Shown here: piece by piece, positions 24,151-33,084 of the stretch | Numbering within the stretch: position 1 is the first letter of the stretch | How the letters are laid out: each line of letters begins with the position of its first letter | NCBI RefSeq assembly: GCF_009758415.1 | Contig: NZ_WQRF01000014.1 | Location: forward strand, 1-36,523 | Length of the DNA stretch: 36,523 nt | Origin: Devosia marina | GTDB taxonomy: Bacteria; Pseudomonadota; Alphaproteobacteria; Rhizobiales; Devosiaceae | Direction of reading: 5' to 3' | Translations under genes and position numbers: made by a program | The notes under the pieces: model-generated | Told to the model about the DNA's origin: nothing | What the model saw: only the letters and a program-made list of their open reading frames with translations | Databases searched by the model: none

Positions 24151-24386
24151 AGGTCTATGTACGCCACATCGGCTACCGGCCGAGCTACCGCCCGACCTCC
24201 ACACGCGGCGAAAAATTCTCGTAACCGCTCTTGAAAGGTGCTTTTGCGTCTTTATCTCTTCAGCCGTGATCCGGGCCCCTCTGGTGCGTAACCCGCACGA
24301 TGTCGGTTCACCTCAGGGGCCGGCTTTTCTCGCTTCACTGGTAGTGGAGCAGGTCCCTTGTCAAACACGGCAAGAGGAGTTCCGCC

Positions 24387-24863
24387 ATGACAAAATTCCG
24401 CTCGAACGACGACGACATCTTTGCTCGCCGCCCACTCGCCGAGCTGCGTGCCCGGCTTGATCGGCATACGCTTGCGGCCGAGGCCGATGTAGCGGGCCAG
24501 GAAGCCTTTATGGAAGCTGCCATTGCAGCGGCCATGATTATCGCCCATGCCGACGGCGAGGCGGACGATGCCGAGCGGCGCAGGATCGTGTCCCTATTTC
24601 GGACAAATCCGATGCTGCAGGGCTTTTCGACCGACGATGTTGCCCGCGAGATAGAAGCCCACACCCATGCCTTCGCTGCGGACCGGGATTCGGCTCTCGG
24701 CAGGGCGCGCGCCTACATCGTTACGGCAGACCTCACGAATCCGCAGTTTAGATCGCTGATCCAGATCTGCATGTCGGTACTGGAAGCTGACGGCATCCGT
24801 CACTCCTTCGAGGAAGAGGCGCTCGCAGAAGTCGCCTCGATGCGACCGTGGGGCTACCGGTAA
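24387..24863 (+). CDS. terB: TerB-family tellurite resistance protein
   Basis: A 158-residue protein from ATG 24387 with AAGAGGAG upstream. The helical TerB domain shows AAIAAAMIIAHADGEADDAE near residue 50 and CMSVLEADGIRHSFEEEALA near 135, the repeated acidic metal-binding motifs of the family. TerB works with TerC at the membrane in tellurite and phage/colicin resistance in other bacteria. Here the next gene, terC, is ruined, so TerB may be left without its partner. The gap between them is 22 bp, as in an operon. Confidence 0.85.
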   Translation: MTKFRSNDDDIFARRPLAELRARLDRHTLAAEADVAGQEAFMEAAIAAAMIIAHADGEADDAERRRIVSLFRTNPMLQGFSTDDVAREIEAHTHAFAADRDSALGRARAYIVTADLTNPQFRSLIQICMSVLEADGIRHSFEEEALAEVASMRPWGYR

Positions 24864-24885
24864 TCGACCGGCGGGAGTGATATAG

Positions 24886-25490
24886 ATGGACTTCCTTTTC
24901 CTCGACTTCATGGGCAAGCCGGTCTGGACCTGACTTGCTTTCGTCGCGGGCGTCGGGCTGCTGCTCGCTTCGACCTGGGCGTGCTGCACCGCAAGAGTCA
25001 TGCGATCGGCGTCGGGGAGTCCCTCGGCCTTTCGGCGTTCTACATTACCATTGGCCTTGGCTTCGGTGGCATTTTCTGGCTATGGCTCGGCTCGCAGGCC
25101 GGTATGGAATATCTGACCGGCTTCGTTGTCGAAAAGAGCCTCGCGATGGACAATATTTTCGTCATCGCCATGATCTTTTCCTACTTCGCCATCCCCCCGC
25201 CTATCAGCATCGGGTTCTGGTGTACGGCATTCTCGGTGTCGTGATCCTACGCGCCATCATGATCGCCGCCGGCTCGGCAATCATCACCGAATTCTCGTGG
25301 GTCCTCTACCTCTTCGCGGCCTTCCTCGTTGTGACCGGCATCAAGATGCTGTTCACGGACGACAAGAAGCACGACATGCCAAAAAGTGCTGCGGTGCAAT
25401 TCATGAGCAAGCACCTGAACATGATCAAAGGAGCTGCACGGAGAGAAATTCTTTGTGCGCCAACCCGATGTCGCGGGAAAGGTTCGATGA
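24886..25490 (+). pseudogene. terC: TerC-family membrane protein, multiply broken
   Basis: Starts MDFLFLDFMGKPVWT at ATG 24886 and meets TGA at 24931, where the family has tryptophan. Homology continues in a second frame after a one-base loss near 24975 (LGVLHRKSHAIGVGESLGLS; GMEYLTGFVVEKSLAMDNIF), changes frame near 25200 (YQHRVLVYGILGVVILRAIM; FLVVTGIKMLF), and again near 25435 (ELHGEKFFVRQPDVAGK), ending about 25490. The last membrane helices are missing. The protein would be a TerC/Alx-type integral membrane factor; four lesions make a product impossible. The chromate operon promoter follows directly. Confidence 0.85.
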
Positions 25491-25560
25491 GCGGCCCTTT
25501 TTCAATTCATATTCATGATACAAGCGTTGCAAACTATGTCTTGAGTGATACGGTATTTTC

Positions 25561-26541
25561 ATGGAAGACGATCGGCCACCAAACCAACCATGGCTACTTT
25601 TGATCCACCAACTTCCCAGCAAGCCGGCCTATCTGCGCGTCAAGATCTGGCGTCGGCTGCAGGGAATCGGCGCCGTCGCAGTAAAGAGTACCGTCTACGC
25701 GCTGCCGGCGACCGCAGAGACGCGGGAGGATTTCGCGTGGCTCCTGAAGGAGATCGTCGAGGGCGGCGGCGAGGCGATGGTGTGCGAGGCGCGGCTGATC
25801 GATGGCCTTTCGGACGACCAGGCGCGGGCGCTGTTCGATGCGGCGCGCGATGCTGACTATGAGGCGATCGCGAACGAGGCTCGTGCGCTCGCAGAGACGC
25901 TAGATGCGGCGGCGGGCGGTGAGGAGAAGACAGAAGCGCGCAACCAGATCCGGCGCATGCGCAAGCGGCTCGCCGACGTCATGGCGATCGACTTCTTCGG
26001 CGCCACTGGGCAACTCGGTGCGGGAGGTGCCGTCGCTGAACTCGAGAGCCGGCTTACGGCTGACGAGGACATGGACGCCGCAGAGCCACAGGCTGCGCCG
26101 ACACTTGCGGACCTCAAGGGGCACGTCTGGGTTACGCGCAAAGGCGTCCACGTCGACCGCATCGCCTGCAGCTGGCTGATCCGCCGCTTCATCGACTCCG
26201 ATGCCGTCATCCGCTTCGTGCCGGGCAAGGACTACGTCCCTAAGCCGGGCGAGTTGCGCTTCGACATGTTCGAAGGCGAGTTCACCCACGAGGGCGACCG
26301 CTGCAGCTTCGAAATGCTGCTTGCCCGCGTCGATCTCGACGACCCGGCCCTTCAGGCGCTCGCCGAGATCGTCCATGACATCGACCTGAAAGACGGCAAG
26401 TTCGCGCGCGAGGAAGCGGCCGGTATTGCTCATCTCATCGCCGGCATCGCGATCGCTCATGCGGACGACGAGGCGCGCATCGCCGAAGGCGCGCCCGTCT
26501 TCGACAACCTCTACCAGTATTTCCGCAAGAAGCGCCGGTGA
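25561..26541 (+). CDS. chrB: ChrB, chromate-responsive regulator/resistance protein
   Basis: A 326-residue protein. The N-terminal domain opens WLLLIHQLPSKPAYLRVKIW and RRLQGIGAVAVKSTVYALPA, the ChrB signature. The C-terminal ChrB domain contains HVWVTRKGVHVDRIACSWLI, RRFIDSDAVIRFVPG, EGEFTHEGDRCSFEMLLARV, and AEIVHDIDLKDGKF. ChrB senses chromate and controls the chr promoter in Ochrobactrum and Cupriavidus-type systems. ATG 25561 lies after a markedly AT-rich stretch (25500-25560) that likely contains the promoter. chrA starts 16 bp after its stop. It appears intact, unlike the second chrB near 34.5 kb. Confidence 0.95.
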   Translation: MEDDRPPNQPWLLLIHQLPSKPAYLRVKIWRRLQGIGAVAVKSTVYALPATAETREDFAWLLKEIVEGGGEAMVCEARLIDGLSDDQARALFDAARDADYEAIANEARALAETLDAAAGGEEKTEARNQIRRMRKRLADVMAIDFFGATGQLGAGGAVAELESRLTADEDMDAAEPQAAPTLADLKGHVWVTRKGVHVDRIACSWLIRRFIDSDAVIRFVPGKDYVPKPGELRFDMFEGEFTHEGDRCSFEMLLARVDLDDPALQALAEIVHDIDLKDGKFAREEAAGIAHLIAGIAIAHADDEARIAEGAPVFDNLYQYFRKKRR

Positions 26542-26557
26542 CGCACAGGATGGATCG

Positions 26558-27973
26558 ATGAACAAGGTCGCAAGCAACGAAGCACAACACATCCAGCGCG
26601 GCTCAGCGCCCGACCATGGCATCCCATTCGCAGAGGCGGTGCGCGTCTGGGCCCGCGTGGCGGCGCTTTCCTTCGGCGGCCCGGCCGGTCAGATCGCTGT
26701 GATGCACCGGATCATCGTCGAGGAGAAGCGCTGGATCGGCGAGAACCGCTTCCTGCATGCGCTCAACTATTGCATGCTCCTGCCGGGACCGGAGGCGCAA
26801 CAGCTCGCCGTCTATATCGGCTGGCTCCTCCACAAGACCAAGGGCGGACTCGTGGCCGGCACGCTGTTCGTGCTCCCGGGCGTCGTCGCCATCATGGCAC
26901 TGAGCTGGATCTATGCGCTCTTCGGCAATGTCGGTGCCGTCGAGGCGCTGTTCTTCGGGTTGAAGGCGGCGGTGCTCGCCATCGTGCTCGAGGCCGTCGT
27001 GCGCGTCGGCAAGCGCGCCCTCAAGAACAACATCATGGTGGCGCTGGCCGCCGCTGCGTTCATCGCCATCTTCTTCTTCCAGGTGCCGTTTCCCCTGATC
27101 ATTCTGAGCGCGGCCATCATCGGCTTTGCCGGCGGACGGGCGGGCCTTGCGCCCTTTCTTGCCGCCAACGGGCACGGCAAGGTGGGTGACAAGCAGGTTG
27201 CCGACGCGGACAGTGTCCTCGGGGAGACGATTCCCGCTCATGCGCGGCCCTCGCTCGCCTGGGCGCTGAAGATCGCGGGTGTTTTCCTCATTCTGTGGCT
27301 CGCACCGGTTGCGGCCCTTCTTGCCGCGCTCGGTCCCGGCAATGTCTTTACCGAGATTGCCGTTTTCTTCTCCAAGATGGCCGTGGTGACCTTCGGCGGC
27401 GCCTATGCCGTTCTTGCCTATGTCGCGCAGCAGGCCGTGGAGACCTATCACTGGCTCCAGCCCGGAGAGATGCTGGACGGGCTCGGAATGGCCGAGACCA
27501 CGCCTGGGCCGCTCATCATGGTCACGCAGTTCGTGGGCTTCATGGGCGCCTTCCGCGCGCCCGGATCGCTCGATCCGTTGCTGGCGGCCACGCTCGGTGG
27601 CCTGCTCACCACCTGGGTGACCTTTACGCCCTGCTTCCTGTGGATCTTTCTCGGCGCGCCCTTTGTCGAGGCGCTGCGCAGCAACCGGGCGCTGTCGGCG
27701 GCGCTGGCGACGATCACAGCGGCCGTCGTCGGCGTCATCCTCAATCTCGCGGTGTGGTTCGGGTTGCACGTGCTCTTCGGCGAGTTGATCGAGGTGAGCG
27801 GCTTCGGCATGAGCGTCGATGTGCCGGTCCTGAGCTCGGTCAACGTGGCCTCGCTCGTGCTCACCCTCGGCGCGCTGATCGCCGTGTTCCGCTTCAAGGT
27901 CGGCATGCTGCCGGTGCTTGCCGCCTGTTCGGGCGCAGGTTTGCTCTCTGGGCTCGTTTCGGGAACACTTTAG
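26558..27973 (+). CDS. chrA: ChrA chromate efflux transporter (first copy)
   Basis: A 471-residue two-domain CHR transporter that exports chromate. The first domain has FGGPAGQIAVMHRIIVEEKR and MLLPGPEAQQLAVYIGWLLH; the second repeats these as FGGAYAVLAYVAQQAVE and MAETTPGPLIMVTQFVGFMG. About 10-12 membrane helices are visible. It begins at ATG 26558, 16 bp after chrB, so one operon is clear. The long open frame on the opposite strand is a codon-bias shadow. Confidence 0.95.
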   Translation: MNKVASNEAQHIQRGSAPDHGIPFAEAVRVWARVAALSFGGPAGQIAVMHRIIVEEKRWIGENRFLHALNYCMLLPGPEAQQLAVYIGWLLHKTKGGLVAGTLFVLPGVVAIMALSWIYALFGNVGAVEALFFGLKAAVLAIVLEAVVRVGKRALKNNIMVALAAAAFIAIFFFQVPFPLIILSAAIIGFAGGRAGLAPFLAANGHGKVGDKQVADADSVLGETIPAHARPSLAWALKIAGVFLILWLAPVAALLAALGPGNVFTEIAVFFSKMAVVTFGGAYAVLAYVAQQAVETYHWLQPGEMLDGLGMAETTPGPLIMVTQFVGFMGAFRAPGSLDPLLAATLGGLLTTWVTFTPCFLWIFLGAPFVEALRSNRALSAALATITAAVVGVILNLAVWFGLHVLFGELIEVSGFGMSVDVPVLSSVNVASLVLTLGALIAVFRFKVGMLPVLAACSGAGLLSGLVSGTL

Positions 27974-28014
27974 GCAGCCTGCGTGAGTGACATCCCTTCG
28001 GAAGGAGACTGGCT

Positions 28015-28881
28015 ATGACTGATGGCACTATGTTGGATCAAAAAAACCTTGAGGCGGCTGCAGGTATCGCGGGAACAATGACCGGCGACGTACTCAAAAT
28101 GTCGGTGCCGCGCAGCGATGTAAAGGAGACTGTGGATGGCTTTGAGATAGTTCCCTTTATGGGCCTGACCACTTGGGCAGCGTTCCGCAAAGGCACTGAG
28201 CAGACGACGGTGATGGGCGACATCGTTCTGATGGAAGACGAAGTCGGTGTTGCCGTTTCCGCAGCAATCGAGGGGGGATTCTATGTGACCGCGCTGCACA
28301 ACCACTTCATCCGCGCGCAGCCCGAGGTGCTGTTCATGCACATCGAAGCTACGGCCGACGAAGCCACATTGGGACAAGGTGTTCGCAAAATACTGGATGC
28401 AGTCGAAACGGTTCGCCAGGCTCGTCCCGTCAACCCTGCCATCAAGGAGGTCCCCAACCAACTGGATACCAGGCAGTTGGAAGACATCATCGGCGCCCCG
28501 GGCGAACTCAAGGACGGGGTCTTCAAATTCACGCTGGGGCGCCCGGAGGTTCCCGTCAGATGCAGCCGCTGCGGCGGTTTGGAAATCAACTCGGTGATGG
28601 GATACAACACCTGGGCGGCATTCCAAGGCACTGAGGAGCGGGCCGCGGTGTGCGGCGACTTCGCGATGCTCGAACTCGAAGTCGCTCCGATTATCCGGGA
28701 ACTTCGCGCCGGCGGGATCGAGGTGGTCGCCGTCCACAACCACATGTTTTTTGAGGAACCCCGGATCATCTTCCTCCACTATTGGGGCATCGGCAAAGCC
28801 ACTGACCTGGCCACTATTTTGGGCCGTGCCTTGGCAACCCAGAAACAGGTCCAGTCCGATGACGCGTGCTGTTCGCCATAA
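28015..28881 (+). CDS. DUF1259 (LpqO-like) protein, two tandem repeats
   Basis: A 288-residue soluble protein made of two homologous halves of about 135 residues. Each has a GxNTWAAF-type motif (GLTTWAAFRKGTEQ; GYNTWAAFQGTEER), an acidic GDxxMxExEV motif (GDIVLMEDEV; GDFAMLELEV) and an HNH motif (VTALHNHFIRAQPEVLFMHI; VVAVHNHMFFEEPRIIFLHY). The conserved histidines and acids suggest metal binding, but no reaction is known to me. ATG 28015 follows AAGGAGA. It lies 41 bp after chrA and is likely part of the chromate operon. The C-terminus ends DDACCSP, with a Cys pair. Confidence 0.85.
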   Translation: MTDGTMLDQKNLEAAAGIAGTMTGDVLKMSVPRSDVKETVDGFEIVPFMGLTTWAAFRKGTEQTTVMGDIVLMEDEVGVAVSAAIEGGFYVTALHNHFIRAQPEVLFMHIEATADEATLGQGVRKILDAVETVRQARPVNPAIKEVPNQLDTRQLEDIIGAPGELKDGVFKFTLGRPEVPVRCSRCGGLEINSVMGYNTWAAFQGTEERAAVCGDFAMLELEVAPIIRELRAGGIEVVAVHNHMFFEEPRIIFLHYWGIGKATDLATILGRALATQKQVQSDDACCSP

Positions 28882-28996
28882 TTGGTCGAGGTGGTCGCCC
28901 GTTTGGCCCCCCCGGCGACAGGGATCGGGCTGCGAGCTGCGGAGAGCGGATCAGCCGGCAACCGGACATGCGATAATCCATTTGAACTGAGCGCCG

Positions 28997-30229
28997 ATGC
29001 GGTTGTACGCGAGATCCAAACTAAGCGCCCCACCGAGGCAATTGCTCGGTCCGGCGACCCATCTCCTCGCGGCACGCGCCTTACGCGACTTCGGCGACGG
29101 CTTCGTGGCGGTCCTGTTGCCGGTCTATTTGCTCGCTTTGGGGTTCTCGCCGCTCCAGGTCGGCATCATCGCCACCGCATCGCTGCTCGGCTCGGCGCTG
29201 CTGACCATCGCGGTCGGCTTCCTCGGCCCGCGTTTCGATCATCGCCAGCTTCTGCTTGCGGCCGCGAGCCTGATGATCGCAACCGGCGTCGCTTTCGCCG
29301 TGGTTCACGATTATGCGCTCCTGCTGGTCGTCGCCTTCGCCGGTACGATCAACCCGTCGGCCGGCAGTGTGAGCGTGTTCGTGCCGATCGAGCACGCGGC
29401 GCTGACGCGGGAAGTGAGTGACGCCAACCGGACGAGGATGTTCGCGCGCTACAGCCTTGTAGGAGCGCTCGCAAGCGCCGTCGGCGCGCTCGCCTCGGCC
29501 ATTCCCGATGTGATGACCACGGTCGGGCTCGGCCAGCTCACGGCGATCAAGCTGATGTTCGTCCTCTACGCGGTTGTCGGGCTCCTGGGTGGCGTGTTCT
29601 ATGCACGCATCCCGAAGCGCCCGCCCGCAAGCGAGGCCGCCGCCGCGCTTGGTCCCTCCCGCGCCATCGTCTTCAGGCTCGCGGCACTCTTCAGCCTCGA
29701 CGCCTTTGCCGGCGGGTTCGTCGTGCAGTCGCTGCTGGCGCTCTGGCTGTTCGAGCGGTTCGACCTGTCGCTGTCTGCCGCCGGTGTGTTCTTCTTCTGG
29801 TCGGGTGTACTGTCGGCTTTCTCTTTCCCGGTCGCCGCCTGGCTGTCGCGGCACATCGGGCTCATCAACACGATGGTGTTCACCCACATTCCCTCCAGCA
29901 TCGCCCTGATGCTGGCGGCGCTCGCCCCCAACCTGGGCGTTGCGCTTGCCCTGCTGCTGATCCGAGCAGCGCTCTCCCAGATGGACGTGCCGACGCGTTC
30001 GTCCTACGTCATGGCCGTGGTGACAGAGGCGGAACGCGCCGCCGCCGCGAGCTTCACCTCCGTCCCCCGCAGCCTCGCCGCGGCTGCCAGTCCCGCACTC
30101 GCCGGCGCCTTGTTCGCCGCATCCTACAAGGCTTGGCCGTTCCTGATCTGCGGCGTGCTCAAGATCACCTACGACCTGCTGCTGCTTGCGCAGTTCCGCC
30201 ACATCAAGCCGCCGGAAGAGCGGAAGTAG
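28997..30229 (+). CDS. MFS transporter
   Basis: A 410-residue membrane protein with about twelve helices in two halves, typical of the major facilitator superfamily (LLPVYLLALGFSPLQVGIIA; SVSVFVPIEHAAL; LWLFERFDLSLSAAGVFFFW; SQMDVPTRSSYVMAV). Related transporters are often seen downstream of chrA, but their substrate is not established. ATG 28997 is the upstream-most good start. The 115 bp before it holds no gene, so it may be cotranscribed with chrB-chrA-DUF1259. Confidence 0.85.
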   Translation: MRLYARSKLSAPPRQLLGPATHLLAARALRDFGDGFVAVLLPVYLLALGFSPLQVGIIATASLLGSALLTIAVGFLGPRFDHRQLLLAAASLMIATGVAFAVVHDYALLLVVAFAGTINPSAGSVSVFVPIEHAALTREVSDANRTRMFARYSLVGALASAVGALASAIPDVMTTVGLGQLTAIKLMFVLYAVVGLLGGVFYARIPKRPPASEAAAALGPSRAIVFRLAALFSLDAFAGGFVVQSLLALWLFERFDLSLSAAGVFFFWSGVLSAFSFPVAAWLSRHIGLINTMVFTHIPSSIALMLAALAPNLGVALALLLIRAALSQMDVPTRSSYVMAVVTEAERAAAASFTSVPRSLAAAASPALAGALFAASYKAWPFLICGVLKITYDLLLLAQFRHIKPPEERK

Positions 30230-30235
30230 GTTGCA

Positions 30236-30620
30236 GCTGATCACCGCCGGGCTCATTGCCTCCGTTCACCACCCTGAGGCGCTTGCGGGCGAGGTCCGCT
30301 CCTGTCGGCTTCAAACGAAGACGCGTCACCTCGGACGTCGGCGGCGCGTATAGCTCCGGTGTCGTCGGTGGCGCCACCCAGTCGATGTTGACCAGCGTTC
30401 CCCAGCACTTCGGACACCTAGACTAGGCCGTCCAGGAAGGCGTGAAGCAGGAAATCGTCGCCGAGCGTGATCGCCAGCGTCAGGACGTCGAGGACAGTGA
30501 CCTCCGGACAAGGTGATGTGCGGCGGATCGCGGCCATGTGCCCCTTCACACGCCAGCCGGTTGCCCTCGAGAGCGTCCCGGATCATTGCCCACATCCAGG
30601 GCGGCGGCTCTCCGCTGCCT
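30236..30620 (-). pseudogene. Degenerate zinc-ribbon-like hypothetical gene
   Basis: Pieces of one apparent protein occur in different minus-strand frames: WAMIRDALEGNRLACEG, VTVLDVLTLAITLGDDFLLH followed by AFLDGLV and a stop, then CPKCWGTLVNIDWVAPP and a C-terminal tail to about 30236. The CPKC piece suggests a zinc ribbon. The family is unknown to me and the breaks make a product unlikely. It explains the otherwise empty 30230-30735 interval; to the right, 30621-30735, I see nothing. Confidence 0.35.
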
Positions 30621-30735
30621 CGGTTGGGCGTAGATGATCGTCAGGGCTCTCTGCGCCGTCGGCATGCTAGCCGGCTGGTTCATGTGAGCTTCGATGTTCT
30701 CGGGAACTGGGCGCATTCAGCTTTATGCGCATGTC

Positions 30736-31719
30736 CTAAAGCCAACCGCGTCGTTTGAAATACACAAACGGAAGCAGGGCAGAGAGAACCATCAGCCCCA
30801 AAGCCCAAGGATACCCGAGGAGCCAGTGCAATTCCGGCATGTAATCAAAGTTCATGCCGTAGATTGATGCCACCAAAGTTGGCGGCAGGAACACGACAGC
30901 TGCGACCGAAAAAATCTTGATGATTTGGCTTTGTTCCAGATTTATGAGCCCCAGGGTGGCGTCGAGCAAGAAGGTGATCTTGCCGGACAGGAAGATCGCG
31001 TGATCACCCAATGAAGTCGCGTCGCGCTGGACAAGCCGGATGCGCTGCCGGAGTTCTTTTCCGGATTTGACGGGACCAGTCTCAACTGCGCTGTGGTAAG
31101 CGGCCAACCGGGCAATGCTGACGAGGCTTTCCCGGATTTTGGTCAGGAGATCGCCCTTTCGTCCAATCTGTTCAATGAGGGATTGCAGGTCTCGGGTCTT
31201 CTTGGTGGCGCTCTTCGACTTATTGCGGAATACCTCCTGGGAGATCGCGTCGACCTCGTCACCAATGCGCTCAAGGGCGTCAGCCGTTCGGTCGATGATC
31301 GCCTCAATAAGGCCTACCATTGCCATTTCGCCAGACGTGCATGGCTCGGCGCCTTCGCGCTGCACTCGTGCCGTGTATGTCGCGAAGGGCTTGGAGTCGC
31401 CATGACGGACCGTAACCAACGTCTTGCCCTTCAGGATGAAGGAGACCGGCACCTTGACGGCATCTTCGGTTTCCATGTTGGTCACCGCAGTCATTGTCAT
31501 GAATGCGGCACCGTCCTCGCGGTAGAGCCGGTCCGAAAGCTCGATTTCCGCCATCTCGTCGCGCGTTGGGATGTTCACACCAAGGTGCGCTTCGACCTGC
31601 TTCACCTCGTCTCCCGTAGGATTCAGGAGATCGAGCCAGAGAGCAACTCGGTCTTGTGGCTGCTGAAGGTTCTCAACTGGCGCGAGGTGACCATTCTGGC
31701 CCGAGTAGATGCGCAGCAT
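30736..31719 (-). CDS. corA: CorA-family divalent metal transporter
   Basis: A 327-residue protein of the CorA type, which moves Mg2+ (or Co2+/Ni2+) across the inner membrane as a pentamer. The long cytosolic N-terminal domain includes helical segments (LIEAIIDRTADALERIGDEV). Two C-terminal membrane helices flank the signature YGMNF (SIYGMNFDYMPELHWLLGYP), where GMN forms the selectivity filter. The basic tail FKRRGWL is typical. It stands alone, opposite in direction to the chromate operon. No Mg2+-sensing leader is evident in the upstream region. Confidence 0.95.
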   Translation of the reverse strand: MLRIYSGQNGHLAPVENLQQPQDRVALWLDLLNPTGDEVKQVEAHLGVNIPTRDEMAEIELSDRLYREDGAAFMTMTAVTNMETEDAVKVPVSFILKGKTLVTVRHGDSKPFATYTARVQREGAEPCTSGEMAMVGLIEAIIDRTADALERIGDEVDAISQEVFRNKSKSATKKTRDLQSLIEQIGRKGDLLTKIRESLVSIARLAAYHSAVETGPVKSGKELRQRIRLVQRDATSLGDHAIFLSGKITFLLDATLGLINLEQSQIIKIFSVAAVVFLPPTLVASIYGMNFDYMPELHWLLGYPWALGLMVLSALLPFVYFKRRGWL

Positions 31720-32167
31720 TTGCGGCTCCTATTGGCGAGGCTTGCGCCGTCCCTGGAGCCCCTTGTTCAAAGGCGCACTGGCGGCGCGATCGAAGATCGA
31801 CTTCGACTGTCCGGTTGCATGATTTGTCCTGTGCTGGACGACAGTCAGATGACCGCCATACTGGCGAAGTGAAGGAATCCTAAGCGGTTGTCAATATGAG
31901 TTGTCCTGACGTGCCGCGCCAGGTTCTGCCTCCCGATTGTTGGTTCTAGAGCAACGTGCGAAAGGTGGTACCGGCCTTTCGCAAGAAACGCTGCGACGGC
32001 AAGAACTAGAGCCGGCGCTCTGGTTGCGTCAGAGCGCGTAAGGCTCTTGGGGCACGCGACCGAGTGCGCCATGTGTGAAGAAGCAGCGTCCGCTTCCTTA
32101 CCGAGCTATGCCCGGAGCGGCGGTCTTGGAGGCAATGGTCAGTGGTATGCACCGCACGCTTCGAAGG
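31720..32167. other. Gene-poor interval upstream of corA
   Basis: No convincing gene is seen between the corA start and the end of the broken VWA gene. The right part holds the palindromic element described separately (31941-32035); short open frames here have no recognisable similarity. The corA promoter should lie in the first 150 bp. Confidence 0.5.
31941..32035. repeat. Rhizobial-style dispersed palindromic intergenic element
   Basis: Contains TTCTAGAGCA at the left, an 8-bp inverted repeat (GCGAAAGG with CCTTTCGC, about 31958-31982), GAACTAGAGCC and then GTCAGAGCG. This arrangement of TCTAGAGCA boxes around an imperfect hairpin resembles small repeats scattered between genes in Mesorhizobium and relatives. 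The assignment is from memory of their general appearance, not from a search. Confidence 0.5.
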
Positions 32168-33060
32168 TTAGGTGATCCTGCCAAACCAGAGAACCGAAAG
32201 CGAGGCCGCGGCAATAGAGACGAGGGCGGCGATGCCGGCGAGGATGAAGGCGATCTCGGTGAGCTTGCGTTCGGGCACCAGGCGCGTCGAGAGCGTTTCA
32301 TAAACCTCCATCAGGGCCTCGGGGGAGTGAGCTGCAAAAATACTCACCTCGGGTGAGATCGGCTATGGTCTGCAGGGTCGTCAGGTCGAGCATCGCCCGC
32401 ATCGAGCGCCCGCCGAAATCGACGACGTCACCCTCGGTCGAGCCGAAGCCGACGGTGTGCACACGAACGCCGTAGTCGGCGGCAAGGCGCGCTGCCAGGA
32501 CCGGATCGGGTCCCGTCGTGGTTGCCCCGTGCGTCAACAGGATGATGACGGCGCTGGTAGGAGCCGGGCTCGACGGGCTGATGCTCGGGCTCCTCGGGCT
32601 CAGGGACGTCGAGCGAACGGCCGGCGCTGCTCGGCCGGTCCAGCAGGTCGCGCGGATCGTCGAAACTGTCGATGGAGAATTTCTCGTCGGGAAAGATGGT
32701 GGCGAGCGCGGCGATGGTGGCGGCGCCGACCGCCGTCCCACGCCGCAGGTCGAAGCTGTTGATGGTCGCGTCGAGCATGTCGCGAACGAGAGTCGGGGCC
32801 TGCACGAGCGCCCCAGACCCAGCGAAGGCGACGCAGCAAGGCGTGTGGCTTCATATCGGTCCGCGCATCGATCCTGAGATATCGATGGAGAGGATCACCG
32901 TGGAGGGCGATGAGGCGAGCTCCACCATGGCGACAGGACGGGCGATGGCGAAGAGCAGCAGGGCCGGCGGCACGTGCCGCCGCCAGGTCAGGTGCGTCCG
33001 ACGGCTCGCCTCAGGAGCGGCAGGTTGCATACCGCAGGACCGTACGCTTCCTCACTTCAT
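32168..33060 (-). pseudogene. Von Willebrand factor A domain membrane protein (BatA-like), broken
   Basis: Starting at ATG 33060 behind GGAAAGGAG, but with TGA as the third codon. The pieces follow in order: a helix (RRHVPPALLLFAIARPV), the VWA metal site DISGSM, then after a frameshift LVRDMLDATINSFDLRRGTA and AALATIFPDEKFSIDSFDDP, then in another frame AVIILLTHGATTTGPDPV, YGVRVHTVGFGSTEGD and LQTIADLTRGEYF, and finally RLVPERKLTEIAFILAGIAA with the terminal helix to a stop at 32168. BatA-type proteins act with MoxR ATPases. It lies directly downstream of the second chrA on the same strand. Several frame breaks rule out a product. Confidence 0.8.
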
Positions 33061-33084
33061 GCTCCTTTCCGAACATGTCGCGCA

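Noticed and set aside
26603..27769. 388-codon minus-strand frame opposite chrA
   Set aside because: Extremely charged composition without hydrophobic core, antisense to chrA; a shadow frame.
29081..30256. 391-codon minus-strand frame opposite the MFS transporter
   Set aside because: Antisense to a clear twelve-helix transporter, Gln/Arg/Glu-rich and without motifs.
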